NCBI GenBank assembly: GCA_948567375.1
Contig: OX419758.1
Coordinates: 20,031,001 to 20,095,000, forward strand
Length of the DNA stretch: 64,000 bases
Direction: 5' to 3'
Source: Lunularia cruciata
Lineage: Eukaryota; Streptophyta; Marchantiopsida; Lunulariales; Lunulariaceae
The notes under the pieces were generated by a model. The model was not told the origin of the DNA, did no database searches, and saw only the letters and a list, made by a program, of their open reading frames with translations. Position numbers and translations under genes: made by a program. The stretch's first letter is position 1, and every line of letters begins with the position of its first letter. Below, piece by piece: positions 47,563 through 60,554 of this stretch.

Positions 47563-49470
47563 AAACTATATAAGTTGATAGTGCAAAGTTTCATTGTTTG
47601 CTTTGGTGAATAATGGTGTAATACTCCGAGGACAAGAGAAGAGAGAAAACATAGATTGCACACTCAAACAATCGATGCCCCAAGGGAGCACCTTCTCTTT
47701 ATTATATAGACAAAGAGGATCTCCTCCAAGGAACCTCCACCATAGGATTAGGGACACAAATAGGTGACATGTCAGCAAGCTCCACCCTTGGATTACTTAC
47801 TTGGATAGGTGACATGTCTGGTCTAGGTCCTATCTGGTTTGTCAAACAAGCTTTGACCAAAAGGAATCTTTTAGGGAATCTTCCTATAAGAATCTCAAAA
47901 TCACGTGAGTAAGGTACCATTGGAAAGCTCTTGACAAGACAAAATACGGGGGATGGAAGGCCAGCCTTTCCTCTGTTGGGGGGGGGGGGGGAATTTCTAA
48001 CATTTTTTAGGCCTAATTCATCCGTTTAGGCCTCCAAAATTGCCTTCAAAGATTTCAGGCATATTTCGGTTCCTACTCTATTAGTAGAAGTCCCCTTTTG
48101 GTGATCCCTCTTTCTGATCTGTTTAGTCCATCATGTGTAACATCCTTCCAGATGTTACCAAACTAATTCTAACCTTTAAATCATATGTCTAGCTATTGGT
48201 TCTAAGGTTCTCAAGTCTATTTTGGTTTCTGCCCTATTAGTAAAAGTAATCTTTTGGTGATACTTCTATCTTATCTATTTTGACCATCATGTATAACATC
48301 ATTCTAAATGTTACCAAACCGAATTTCACATCTAGATCATATGGCTAGCTCTTGGTATTACAAATGGTATACAACACCAAAAGATATCAAAATCTTTATA
48401 ACATCTATTGAGGATTGTTAACAACTCCTTACTCTCAAATATATTGGACTAGATACTCACATTCATTCATTGACATCTCTCTATCTATCCATCTTTAAAT
48501 ACCCTATGAAACCAACAATTTCCAAGCATTAGCTTCCGCTGATTTGATGACAATCATAGTTATATAATAAAGAAAGATTGAGGGTTTCTACATCCTATAA
48601 AGATCCCATAAAGAAATTTAGTTATAGGGCATATGTGAGGGATACATTTATGTACCAAAGCATGTAATCAAAAACTTGCTATGTGTCACCTCTGTGTGAC
48701 AATAAATCCTTATGAAATTCCAAGAGATTATTGGAAATCTTTTAAATATTGAGTAGGTCCTCTTAATACAATTCTAACTCAATTCTAATTTTGATAAGTG
48801 TTTGAATTTGAAATTTGATACCTTCCTACCTTGGTACCTTGTCCTTTTTTGAGCTTCATAGAGAAGCATTTCTCTATAATTTTTTGATTTAGGCAAGAGC
48901 TTCTAAGTTTGAAGGTTCATACTAGTTCTACTATTACTAGCAATAGTTGCATAAATATGAATTTAATCCTATCTAAGCTTTGATAGTTCTTATTCTTCCT
49001 TCAATAAGTATTTCCTATTCCTTCATCTGAGCTTTGGTTGTTCATGTTTCTTCCTTTAAAAATTCTTGTTTCTATCTAGGATACTTTGTTATGTGCAAAT
49101 TGTAGAGTTAATGCTTTTGATAACATTGGTTGTATTTTGGAAATCTGGAAGAGAACTTGGGTTTTGATAGGATGATCTTTGGGAGTCAAGATTCCATAAT
49201 GCCTCACCTTAGTTTGCAGAAATTGCTCTAAAAAAGTTTGAAAAATTTAATACACATACCAATTGTAGAATTTGAAAATAGTGACAAAGAATGTACAGAT
49301 GCCAAGGAAGTAAATTCCACTTGGGATAGAGATATAGGTAATGAAGCAAAGAACAAAAGGACATGGGTTATATAGAAAGGTTCTACAAATGGTAGGAATA
49401 TATTCACAAGAGTCAATATTTGAAGCACAGAATTTAATCATCATAAAGTACCAAATTTGTGTTTACAATT
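46720..49470. other. repeat-like AT-rich DNA, no gene recognised
   Basis: Contains an A-rich run leading into an AT dinucleotide microsatellite (47507-47557), a 14-G run (47978-47991), and a small duplication of aggtgacatgtc near 47762 and 47809. Repeated phrases such as catatggctagctattggt near 48180-48360 suggest old duplicated transposon DNA. Confidence 0.35.
47507..47557. repeat. (AT)n microsatellite
   Basis: About 25 AT dinucleotides, nearly uninterrupted, preceded by an A-rich run. Confidence 0.95.
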
Positions 49471-49472
49471 TT

Positions 49473-49949
49473 TTATGTGCTTGATCTTCTAGCTTTCAAA
49501 CAACTCAAGAGGATGAATATGGGCTCTTGTATTGCTCTAGTGGACCTGTTAAAAGTGCATAATGTCTTAAGAACAAGGAGAAATATGGGAAGATACCAAA
49601 CACCTATATGGCTCCAAGTGGCATAAATATTGGATTGATTTGGACATATTAGAAATGGAGTATGTGATCCCAAAGGAGCAAACTTATGTGGAATAAGTGC
49701 AAGATCCACAACCAAGTTTACTAAGAGAGTAATAACTGCAATATTTTCCATTCTCAAAAAAGAATTGCAATGGCTAGGGATTGAGGCGAGAGCTAGAATT
49801 TCATCAACATTTGCAAAGAAAAGATTTCCAAGGTGTGTAGGATTAGTGGAACATACTCTCTTTCCTTTGTTGCAAAGCCCACCATTGGTGAGGAAGTTTA
49901 TTTTAGCTCTTAATAAATCAATAGTCAAGCGATATGTGATCACAAGCAT
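49473..49949 (-). CDS. hypothetical 158-codon open frame, doubtful
   Basis: Longest uninterrupted ATG-started frame in the 47-53 kb region, from ATG 49949-49947. The predicted protein has several hydrophobic stretches and scattered cysteines. It matches no domain I know and lies in repeat-rich DNA. It may be a chance frame or part of an unrecognised element. Confidence 0.2.
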   Translation of the reverse strand: MLVITYRLTIDLLRAKINFLTNGGLCNKGKRVCSTNPTHLGNLFFANVDEILALASIPSHCNSFLRMENIAVITLLVNLVVDLALIPHKFAPLGSHTPFLICPNQSNIYATWSHIGVWYLPIFLLVLKTLCTFNRSTRAIQEPIFILLSCLKARRSST

Positions 49950-50099
49950 AGAATCATGTACTTTGAGGTAAAAAAATTTCCATTGAAAATTGGTCACCTT
50001 TGTGAAATAGATCTCTACTCTTTTTTCTAATTATATGATGACTGGTAAACATTTTTCCATTGAGAATTAGTCATCTTTGAGAAAAAGATCTCAAATTTT

Positions 50100-50373
50100 T
50101 GATTAATGTGTACTTAGTTGTGGATAATGAGTGATTTATTTTTGCATGTGAATGCACAGATCATGTCATGATATGATATGTTTTAAAAAGTTAGAGTTTT
50201 GGTTAGACTTCAATCACATTGGAGAATGTGTTTTCTTTGGGAGAAATCAATATTTATTAGGTGATGTAAGATATGTGCCAATGAGTCATTTAGTGCCTTT
50301 GTGTTTAAATAAGCATACACTCAATAAAGGAAGGACTTCAACCACTCTGTTGCTCAAAAAACAAGGCCTCTAA
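50100..50373. repeat. dispersed repeat shared with 61255-61530
   Basis: Runs from gaatgcacagatcat through gagttttggtt, atttaataggagatg/atttattaggtgatg, tgccaatgagtcat and acttcaaccactctgtt. The same phrases occur in the same order and orientation at 61255-61530, just before the copia LTR. Identity unknown. Confidence 0.75.
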
Positions 50374-51399
50374 ACAAACAATGCATTGGGAAACTACAAG
50401 TACATTGGCATTCTTTGTGTGTGTTGAAGGTTCAAGAAAGTAATAGGAAAAGAAATTTATTCCTCTTATGTTGGCTTGTCATTTGTGTTATTTTTTCATA
50501 GCTTCTTGATTAATAGATGCAATATTGGAGGGGATGAAGAAGAATACTCTAGAGATGAGGTAGATTCCAGACATGATCAGTTCATAGGTGTAGGTGGTGG
50601 GAGTTATCAACAAATCAGAGAGAAAACTAAGCAATCAGTGTTAAAAACTTGCCTTGCCTTAAACCAAGCATATAATGGATGTTTGTATGGGACATTAAGT
50701 GTTTTGCAAAGAAATCTTTATAAATGTGTGACTTTTCTGAATAGGTTTGCTTGTTCTCTCTTTTGTTTCTCTAAATGGATTTGCTCATTCCTTGAAATTG
50801 TATTTGCTTGTTTTAAGGTAGTATCACTTGGACCTTTTTTAGGATTGCTTGTTTGGTTGGGGTCACTTTTTTAAAAGGGTGTATGGTTTGCTTATTTTAG
50901 ATAGATTTGCTTGGATTTCATTTTTAGTGCCAATTTTGTTTTGGATTTAGAAACATCATTATCAAATTATTGTTAGTTGTTAAGGATAAGAAATGTATTA
51001 TTTTATACTTTAGAAGAGCAATTTATAGTTGAACAAATACCTATTCATAATTTCTAAAGTGTTATTCTATACATTTCAAACATGCATTTTACACATATAA
51101 AAGATTGAAGACTTGCAAAATTTAGTATAAAAGATTGAGCAATCATTCAAAATTGCATTACATTAAATTGAATTAATGAGGAGGCATATGAAAATTCAAG
51201 AGTCCAAGGAGAGGAAGAGTTTACACATCAAAATAATAATAGGATCACCTTGGAAAAGGATGCACATTCAAAGGATTTGACAAATGACAACATCCAAAAT
51301 GGGTTAGTAGGGAAAGAGAGCTGATAACAATTCAAAAGCAACCACAATTTGATAGCAATCACAATCCAAAATTTAGTTATGAGTGCATAGTGAGGAACT

Positions 51400-52060
51400 C
51401 ATATGAAAGAGTTTAGAGTGTCTCCCAAGAGAACACACTAAACTAAATTTGAAAATATAAGGATGAGTGCAATATCAAAAGAGAGGAATTCAAAAATTGA
51501 GAGATGAGTGCAATTTTGAAAGGGAATAGAGAGGATTCTTGAGATTTCAAAAGAGAGGAATTAAAAAATGGAAGGATGAATGCAATGTCAAAAGAGATTC
51601 TAAAAATGAGGGATGATTAAAATTTTGAAAGGGAACAAAGGAGGATTTCAAAAGAAGGATTCAAATAGGAGAAGATGGGAAGTGCATTTTTGAATAGAGG
51701 AAAGAAGAGAGAAAACAAAAGAGAGAAGGAGTGGATTCAAAGGAGGATAAAGAGGAATCAAAAGGAGAGGAGAGTTTAAGGTGAGGGGTACATAATTTTG
51801 AATAGAGGAAATAGGTACAAAGAAGAGAGAGAGAGAGAGATGAGAGGAAAAACAATTTTGTGGGGAAATGAAATTTTAAATAGAGGACAAAAGAGAGAGG
51901 AATAGGAAAAGCATTTAGAGAAAATAGGGGAAGACAGTGTGTGTAATTTGGAAGAGAAAGGCAGTTCTAAACAAAGAAAAGAAGAAGGAGAGAAAGGAAA
52001 CAACACAAAGGGAGAAGAAGGGCAATATTGATGAGATAAAGGAAATAAATAAGAAACAGG
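51400..52060. repeat. purine-rich tract of degenerate tandem units
   Basis: A strongly asymmetric GA-rich strand. Recurring phrases (caaaagagaggaattcaaaaa, gatgagtgcaattttgaaaggga) appear at intervals of about 70 bp near 51470-51640, indicating an eroded minisatellite. Later it becomes gagaggaaa-type low complexity. Confidence 0.65.
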
Positions 52061-52379
52061 GACTCATTGAGTAAATGGTGAACTTTTTGGAGTATAAAAA
52101 ATATTAGGACTTCTTGAAATGGAGGATATCAACAATGGTCATTCACAAATAGAATTTCCTCAAATGGCTGATACTATGAAAAATCAAGTGGAGATGGTGG
52201 ACAAGATCCAAGTCAAAGTGTACGTAAAAGAAATTAAGAAGGAGAACTCGATGCAGTAGTGTTGATGATTTGCCTAGGGTTGGAATACCTTCTTGAAATG
52301 TGAGTTGGATTGGGTTTCAATTTTCTTTTATGCTTTCTATCAAATTCTCCTATATCAAAGTTCTTTTTGAACTCTATCA

Positions 52380-52800
52380 CTTGAAAAACCTAAATCTAAA
52401 AGCAAACCCATCTTCCCATGATAAAGCCAATCCATGCCCAAGTAGAGCCATGCTTTTCATGAGAAAACCTATTTTTGCCGCAAGTAGAGACATTTCCTTG
52501 ATATGAGCACACCCATCTCTCTATGAGTGGAGCTAGTCCTAAGTGAGTAAAACCCATCTCAACCACAAGCAAATCTATTTTCTCCATGTAAGTGGAGCCA
52601 TCCTATGGAAGCAAAGTCATTCTTCTACAATAAAACTCATTCCCATTGCAAGAAAAACTATTTGTCTATGAGTAGATCCATTTCCTTTTGCACAAGCAGA
52701 GCCATCCTTATGAGCAAGCTATCCCTTTATGAGTAGAGCCATTTTCTTGGACCCCTCCTTGAGCAAGCGGGCCTATCTCCACTCCACAAGCAAATCCATC
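52380..52800. repeat. degenerate short-unit array
   Basis: Alternating phrases of the type aagcaaacccatcy and atgagtagagccat recur roughly every 30-60 bp (near 52398, 52440, 52520, 52597, 52670, 52725, 52787). This suggests an old satellite-like array ending just before an AT microsatellite. Confidence 0.6.
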
Positions 52801-52829
52801 CCTTTTGGCAATTTTTATTGACTTTTTTC

Positions 52830-52832
<3 letters not shown>

Positions 52833-52898
<66 letters not shown>
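52833..52898. repeat. (AT)n microsatellite
   Basis: About 33 AT dinucleotides without interruption. Confidence 0.96.
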
Positions 52899-52902
<4 letters not shown>

Positions 52903-53531
52903 ACACAACATACATCATTGTCACAATCATACACTATAGAAGCACAACTTACACATAAGTCATACATGAATTTTGAAGTGCATAATAATTAGTTCTGACT
53001 CTCCCACTCAAATCACACTCAAATTGGATATGAACTTGACACTCAACTCAATAATCTATGAACAATTGTGCATTGATTAAGCCACACCAACTCTAGCTAA
53101 GAGACTCCAAGTGATGCTTGCTAGTCTTTGTCCACCATGGCCAAGAACTTGAAGGCTCAACATCAGAGAAGTAAGCTCTATGGAATTGCACTTTTGAAGT
53201 ATACTTTTCTACTCAACCTAGGTCTCCAACCCTAAAAGCATTGATGACTATCCATCTGACAGTGAAAATTGTGCAAGTATTGATGGATCCAATCATGGGA
53301 TCAATAGCCCTACCATGAAATTTGGCTGCAATCAAGTAATCCATGAGCAACTACCAAAATGACTAAGATTTCCAACACTACCACTCTAGTGTTTGAGCAA
53401 ACTAACTTGGTACTAAAAATGTTGTGATAGTTGTTGTACATGTATACATCATTATACAACATACATCATTGTCAACATCATACACTATAGAAGCACAAAT
53501 CACACATAAGTCATACATGAACTCTAAAGTA
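52899..53531. repeat. direct repeat of about 80 bp, 550 bp apart
   Basis: acaacatacatcattgtcac...cacacataagtcatacatgaa at about 52904-52972 recurs at about 53457-53522 with few changes. It may be internal duplication in the adjacent degenerate LTR element or part of its LTR. Confidence 0.75.
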
Positions 53532-53599
53532 TCACAATTGCTCCTTAGTTAGCAATTAGCTCCCTCTAACTCTAGATCATCATCTACTCCAAGTATATG

Positions 53600-56500
53600 A
53601 TATGCTCTATGGTGGGCCAAGATCAAGAGACCGGGTGCTATCAAGCCCATTGTTAGTTGCATGTTTGCAATCTATATGACATAAAGGAAGAACTAGCTAT
53701 AGGTCAAGTACATCTAAGACATAAGCAATATCCTTGAGGAACCACCATGAGGAGAGGGGCCAAACATGCCATATGCCATCCTCTCAAATTACTATCACAC
53801 ACCAATATAGGACCAACTCCACCAAAAGAGGCACATAACATACATTGCAAGCCTACACATAAAGTGCCAAGCTTGGGTCCATAGTGCCATCAATGTTTGG
53901 GAGGTGGCATGGTGCATATTTGCTTATATGAACCTTCCAAAAAATACCATCATGTCCTTCCAACATGAGGACTTTGAAAGGTAAAATCTCATGCACTCTC
54001 AAGATAGTGTAGCATGTAGTAACATCAAGTGTTGTTGGTGCAATTTATTGTAGATATACATAGTTACTTTGATGAAATCAATGGATCAAGGGTATAAAAC
54101 CTCCTCCAAAAATAGTAGCATAGCATAAGATATCCCTCTGTTGAGCAATTGCTAAGTTCTCAAAGGCCATAAGCATCATTGTTTGAAATATATTTGCCCG
54201 TTGAGAACATGTGTTCACCTATATGTTTGGATCATCTAAGTCCAAAACTATGGTAGCATCACAAAAAATGGCTATTGGTAAATCAAGATCTCATTCATAG
54301 AGTAGAAAGTAAGGAAAGAAGGATGCTAAGGAGGCTTTCCAGCTGAATGAATAGCCGATGGCCAACTAAGGTAATTGGAGATCCCAATCTCCCAAGTGAC
54401 CTCTTTGTAAACCATGCTTATGCAATCTTCTCTTCATTACATGAACCACTCTCTCTGCTAAACCATCTGCCTCAAGGTGATCTTGGAAGGTAGTATGATG
54501 ATCAATCAAGGCCTTATTTTACAAGACCTAAAACTTCCCCAAGAACTTTGTACTTGATGAATCAAAACCTTAACTAGTGCACCAAAATGACTAAGAAGTT
54601 GATATAGGAAGGAGTAAGCTAACACTTCATTGGACTTGTCAAGAAGAGCCACCAACTCAATCCACTTGGGAGAAGATTTACTATTTAATCAAAATATACT
54701 AATGATGTCTCATAGTCAATGGTAAATGTCCAACAAAGTCCAAACTCCAACAATAACCCAATCCTATGATAGGTAATGGGTGTAATTTGACATAAGAGTA
54801 TTAACTGATGTTCTTACTTGGTCACAAACCACACATATGGACAAAAACTTTTGTATATTGGTCTGCATACCACACCATCAATAATGACTATGGAGTAAGC
54901 TATTGGTCTACTCTACTCCAAAATGTCATGGCTCCTCATGAGCATGACATACCAACTATGGTCTTTGAGATAGAAGTGATACAACTTGCATTCTACATCC
55001 TCTACACAAAAAGGTGTTTTCTCTCCAACTAGACCGCTTGGCTTGCTAAACAATATGGTCTCTCTCCTTGGCACCAATTGTGCTACCCACAAAATTAGTG
55101 CAAAGATAATCCTTCACTAAAATATCATCATGAATGTCTCACTGACCTATACTAATGTCTCCACCCTTTGGAGCTATGACCTCAATAACTCTTCCTATGT
55201 GTACTAAGAAAGATACAATCAAAACCTTAGAAAACACATATAGAAAGGTAGACGCATGCCAACCTGGCACCATCTCCTTGTCTATCCTACCATGCCAACA
55301 TGTTCCAATTTGATCCTATTGGTTGGGACATGGATTCCTACTAAACCCATCTGCACCACAGTTCACCACTCTAGGTTTGTGAATAACTGTGAATTCATAC
55401 TCCTTTAAAATCAGAGCCTATCTTTCAAGCTTCTTTGAAAGCTTGTCATATTCTATCAACCACTTCAATGATTGATGATCAATGATGAGGGTGAAGAAGT
55501 TACCAAATAGATAACAATGGAATGTACTATTGCTCACAATATTTCCAAGAACTCTCCCTTATATGAACTATACTCCATCTCAATTGAATTGTTGGAATGA
55601 CTAGCATAGGCCACAACACACTTTTTCTCCTCATCATCCTATTGGGTGAGAAATTCTCCAAGCTCTAATGTTCCAATATGAACCTAGAATGGTTCTTCTT
55701 TGATCAATCTCTTGAGAATAAGAGTAGACATCAACCTCTCCTTGAGCTCTATGAAAGCTCTCTCCTACTCATCTCTCCAACACCACTCCTATGTAATTTT
55801 GGTCAGCTTTGTCAAGGCCTTGGCAATAGTACTAAATCCTCTAACATATTGGTGACGAAAGTTCACCATCCAAGGAATACTCACACTCTACTCACTTCTG
55901 AGCCAAGGAATACATTCAATAGTCTCTACTTTGGTCTACTCAATACCAAGTCCACTAGGGTAGATAGTATGACCCAAATACTCAACTTGCTTGTGGAAGA
56001 ATCTACACTTCCTAGGATGTAATTTAAGTCCATAAGATCTCAACCTCTCAAACACATTCCAAATATCTCTCATGCTACTCCATAGTTGTGCTATAGACCA
56101 AAATGTCATCAATATAGCATCAAGCAAAATCCAATCTTGCTAGGATCCTATCCATGACCCTTTGGAACTTGGCAAGATTGGTTTTTAACCTAAATGATAA
56201 GAACATTCATTGATATAATACATCCTTGCCATGAGGATCAATAACCCAAAATGTTATCTTCCACTTGTCCTCCTCCTTGATAGGCAACTAATGATACCTT
56301 GTTCAAAGATCCAAAGTATTGAAGACCTTTGCATCACATCAAAAATCTCCTTTGATGTAGGCATGGCATACCAATCAACCCTAGTCTATCAACTGGTAGG
56401 ATGGTAATCTCCACACATATGCTTCTTTGTGTACTTGCTATGCATATCCTTTTTGGTTGGCATCATTGTAGTTTAAGCATTTTCTCCATGTGAACTTTCC

Positions 56501-58365
56501 ACCAAACCAGCCTCAAAAAGGTCTCTACTTTGGCTCTAAATCAACATTTTCTCCATGTCACTCTATCTATAGGGATCTGAAAAAAATTGGTGTATCACTA
56601 GTCAACTCAATCCAAATATTAGGTCTTTTTAGAGCACCTAAATCTTTCATAATGAAGCAAACAAATTTATGTAGCTCCTCAAGAACCTCCAAACTCTCCA
56701 TCTTTCCTTTCTTATAAGCTTAGGTTCAATGTCTAGCTCTAGGTATTATCTATGATTGATGTAGGAGTGGAAGATGTAGTTATTGGCTACTACATCAAGC
56801 CCTTGGGATTAGTAATGTCATGCATCCAACCACTAAAGTCCCTAACTTAGAGTATATAATTGATATAAGAGTGGAAGATGTAGTGAATGACTATTATACC
56901 AAGCCCTTAGGAGTAAAAATGTCATGCCTCCAACCACTAGAGTCTCCAATCTCAAAGAAAAACACTCCCTCTACTATGGTTGCAAGCTCCATACATCTTC
57001 TAGTTGCATCTCATGTAGACCACACTCACTTGAATGGACCTCAAGTAGACCACTCTCACTAGTAGCTAATGGTTGTGTCCCAAGAATATCATGCCACTTG
57101 GTCCATCATCCCTAGCATATGCTTGAATTGTCTCAATAAGCATACAGCTTACAAGTGTCCAAATGCTAATGCCTATCAAGCACATCTTGTGCTACTCTGT
57201 CAAGCCAAGGCTCACAATCCATGTCAAATAGTTTAGGTACATAGATTGACCTAACACTTGACACTTGGATGCCTCTAACAATCCTATAACAATGGTAATA
57301 TTGGAACAAAAATCATTGCTTGCTCTCCCTCATTGATATGTCCTTGACATGACCATCTAAAAATTAAAAAATGAATTAAACCATGTCTCTCTAAATCCTA
57401 CGCTCCAACAAGGAGATTTTTGTTGGTAGGGTCTTTTTTTAACCCTTGAATATTGATATTGGTAATAATATAAGATACCAATAAGCCAAGTATGCCACAT
57501 GATGTAAAGAGAATCACCTAACAGTCTCATCTTTCTCCACATACAAGTACCTTTGAACTTGTATACTTGCCTATAATATAGCAACTAGTCCAATGCTAGC
57601 ACCACCAAACAACTCCAATAAACATACTTCTTCTACAAGATATTACCAAGAAACAAGTGTGATATCCAAAGGTGACAAGGTAATAGACTTTGGAAGCTTA
57701 TCTTCACATTGGTTTCTTGGTGGTACAAAGGCTCCACTCTAAGCCTATTGCACTAATTGATCCGCATGTTGCTACAAAGTCTCCTCAAAATTCCACAATG
57801 GAACATCCAAGGTGAATAGAACATTCCCACTTGTACTCCAAATCTAAATGATCTCCTTTTGTACTACAATATCCTCTATATGGATATTCCCCTCCAATAA
57901 ATCACCAGACTAACTAACAAAACCACTAAAAGTTAAAACTTATTCCATGGGCCTTGACTATAACTAACCAAGACTACCATTACTAAAGTGCACCAATAAG
58001 TGATATACCCATCCCTCACTTGATTGACAACCTAGCCTATAGGAAGTTTTTTCCTCCCAATAGTTAATATTGAAACCCATGGGGTGATAATATAGTTCCA
58101 CCAACTAGCATATCATATGACTTTACTTCTATTGCAATGGTATGAGCTCTCACCATAGAGCTATCAATCAAATAAACCAAGCTTGCTCAAAGGTAAGTTT
58201 AATTGATAACTCCTCCAACCTAGCTACTACTATATGCCATAAACCATTGATCACTAAATGGATCTCATGCTCCTTAACCAAGTCAACTCCACTATCAACC
58301 ACCGTTACTCTAGAAGCAAGAACCATATCATTCCTATTCTCACAAAGTGTAGCAGCTAATTGGAA
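53600..58365 (-). mobile_element. eroded Ty3/gypsy element
   Basis: Minus-strand pol remnants in order. Reverse transcriptase has YIDDILVYS near 56135-56110 and EYLGHTIYPSG near 55975. RT/RNase H linker near 55880-55760 reads RHQYVRGFSTIAKALTKL. RNase H near 55500-55330 has DHQSLKWLIEYDKL and GADGFSRNPC. An integrase-like region follows to about 54200. A gag-like region lies at about 58360-57500. Stops and indels are everywhere. The right edge at 58366 abuts non-LTR copy B. LTRs were not identified. Confidence 0.8.
55936..56127 (-). pseudogene. reverse transcriptase fragment of the eroded Ty3/gypsy element
   Basis: Open minus-strand stretch ending in the classic RT tail LKLHPRKCRF...VEYLGHTI. 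The catalytic YIDD is just upstream in another frame, showing a frameshift or substitution between them. Confidence 0.8.
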
Positions 58366-60333
58366 TAGTGCTAAAGGGGACCATGCCCTACACTTTGACA
58401 CCTTGACTCTCAAGCCTACTAGATGTAGCTTGGTAGTCAAGTAGTCAAAGGCCTGCCTAATCTGATCTATAGGGCCTAGGATGTGTGTATCATCTGCCAA
58501 GGAGGGAAATACACAACCTGGCATGGCCAAAGTAGTAGATAGGAGAGCTCTAAAGTAAGCCATGGCAAATAAAGGCCCCCCCCCAAAGGATCTCCCTGTT
58601 GTGTACCAACAGTTGACTCCAAGATAGTGACTCCCTTCTATGAACCACCATGTTGGTAGTAAAGGGAAGCAGGAGAGCCATAAAAAGACCGCACAAAAGG
58701 AATGAGACTTGCCAAGGATCCACGAGCCTCCCTAAGCTCTCTAAAGATGAATGCACGTGAGACGCTATTAAAAGTGTTCCCAACATCCACCTGTAGGACA
58801 ACCCACTCTGGATGGATATCTAGGAGTGCTCTAATGCCTAGAGATATAGCCTCACATCCTCCAGGTGTAGCTACTCCAAACTGATATGGACTAAGGTGCT
58901 GTTGAAAGTGAGAACGATGCTGAAGGACAATGGTACGACTGACCAAACGCAAAAAGATCTCTCCAATAGCAATCAGTCTAATGCCTCCCGTGTCCTTCTC
59001 AATTGTGAGAAGTCGATTAGCACCTAAGACCCGACTAACAGACATAGGAATGTCTCCTCTTGCTACTATTGCAGCCACCTGAAACAACTCGGTAAAACCA
59101 CTAGAAGGATCATCTGCCTAGAAGCAATCTCTAAGGTGCTCATAAACCATCCTTGACAAGCCTCTTGAGGAAAGGCGAGGGGTAGTGCACAATGCTTGTG
59201 CAAATAGAAACCTATCAAGACATAAAGGCTGCTCAGGCTGATAATCTAAGACCTCTAGTGGTAGTTCCTCTACTGCTATAGGATGCAATGAGCATAGGGA
59301 AGAGATGGTCTCATCAGTAGGACTCGCTATAGACAAAGGGTGTAGCGCTCGTGCTGCTCTACTAAACTCTCCCTCTTGACCCAATGTCCTACATCATCGT
59401 AATCGAGTGGAATTTGTGGTATCCTGTGGTGATGCTTGTCTCTTAAATCGTGTAGCCCTAATAGACTCCTCCTGAAGCGCTGCCCAATCCCCCGCTTGGA
59501 ATCGACAAAATCTAGCCGCCACCTCTCTATGCCCCGCACGTCCCCCTCTAGCATAACAAAGATACCATCGAGGGAGTAGGAGGAATAGAAACCACGCTAA
59601 CTCGTCCAAGGGATCATGTGCCAAACAATCCAATGGTAGGCGAAAAGCCTATCATTGGATAGCCTATAGAAGAAGCGTGCATAATCCCAAGTGTCACTGC
59701 TGTCGATGTGGTCGCTCGTCTCACATGGGCATCCCAAGTGGTCCAATTATAGTCCTTGTGCATCCTTCCCACATGGGTCTTTACCCCTTGCAAGGTAAAG
59801 CGTCGATGACACACCGGGCATGGTGTATCCCGACCCGCTCTAGGCGACCCCACATGGGAAGGTGTAGCCATGGCTAGCACAAGAATAGTGATAGTAATAC
59901 ATGATACTCCTCTCCATATCTCCCCATATCTGCAAAACCACAACCCCTCACATCCCAACTCACATAAGAAAACAATCTCTCCAAACCTTAAAATCTATAA
60001 ACTCTCATAACTTTCAATTTTTATCTCCAAAATTTTCAAATTAAATTCACATGGAACTTAATCATGAAAACCAAGAGGTTAGAAATGAAAATTCGCAACC
60101 CATCACTCTCAATGTTAAATGATCACTCTCAACCCTAAAAAAGCTAAGAATATTCATAACTTTCTATTCCATTCTCCATAGTCTTCAATCTAGGTACCAA
60201 TGGAACCGAAATTGAAAAACAAAAAGAATAGACTATTCACTTGAATGCTACATGCTAGAGAGCACTTTGAAATTGTCAAAATTGTCTCACGTCTCTCCCT
60301 TTCCTCTCCCGTCTCCATACTCTCCCGCAGCTC
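58366..60333 (-). mobile_element. RLE-type non-LTR retrotransposon, copy B (5' half)
   Basis: Contains the 5' UTR (60333-59872), ORF start and RT domain, and breaks off at 58366 in the middle of the RT thumb, where Ty3/gypsy-like DNA begins. DNA similarity to copy A extends over the entire length, so the pair defines the 5' end of the family. This copy lacks the LTR insertion present in copy A and so supplies the empty site. Confidence 0.9.
58369..59871 (-). pseudogene. non-LTR copy B: C2H2 finger plus reverse transcriptase (broken)
   Basis: Starts at ATG 59871-59869. The N-terminal finger reads CPVCHRRFTLQGVKTHVGRMH, a C-x2-C-x11-H-x4-H finger, 19 residues from the start. It is followed by HKDYNWTTWDAHVRR. 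Only about 250-300 codons separate the start from the RT, so there is no room for an APE endonuclease. RT segments include VVLQVDVGNTFNSVSR (motif A with D) and LADDTHILG (motif C). At least four frameshifts interrupt the frame. Confidence 0.85.
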
Positions 60334-60554
60334 CCCCGCGAACAGGCATGGAGTTTCACTTACAAGGGAGTTTCACTTACAAGATTTCCCGGCAGTACAC
60401 ATTCAATAAAGGAAAGTGAGGAGGAAAGTTCTTGTAAAGTTCTAAGGGAGTAGCGTTGGATATTCAATTTTTGAAGGCTATGTCCCGTAGTCGTAATTTT
60501 GCTACTCGTCCTCTTAACACGTAAATCCTTACGTGTCTCTTAGCTATCAAGTAT

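Noticed and set aside
47436-47663. Frame with repeated Ile-Tyr
   Set aside because: Translation of the AT microsatellite.
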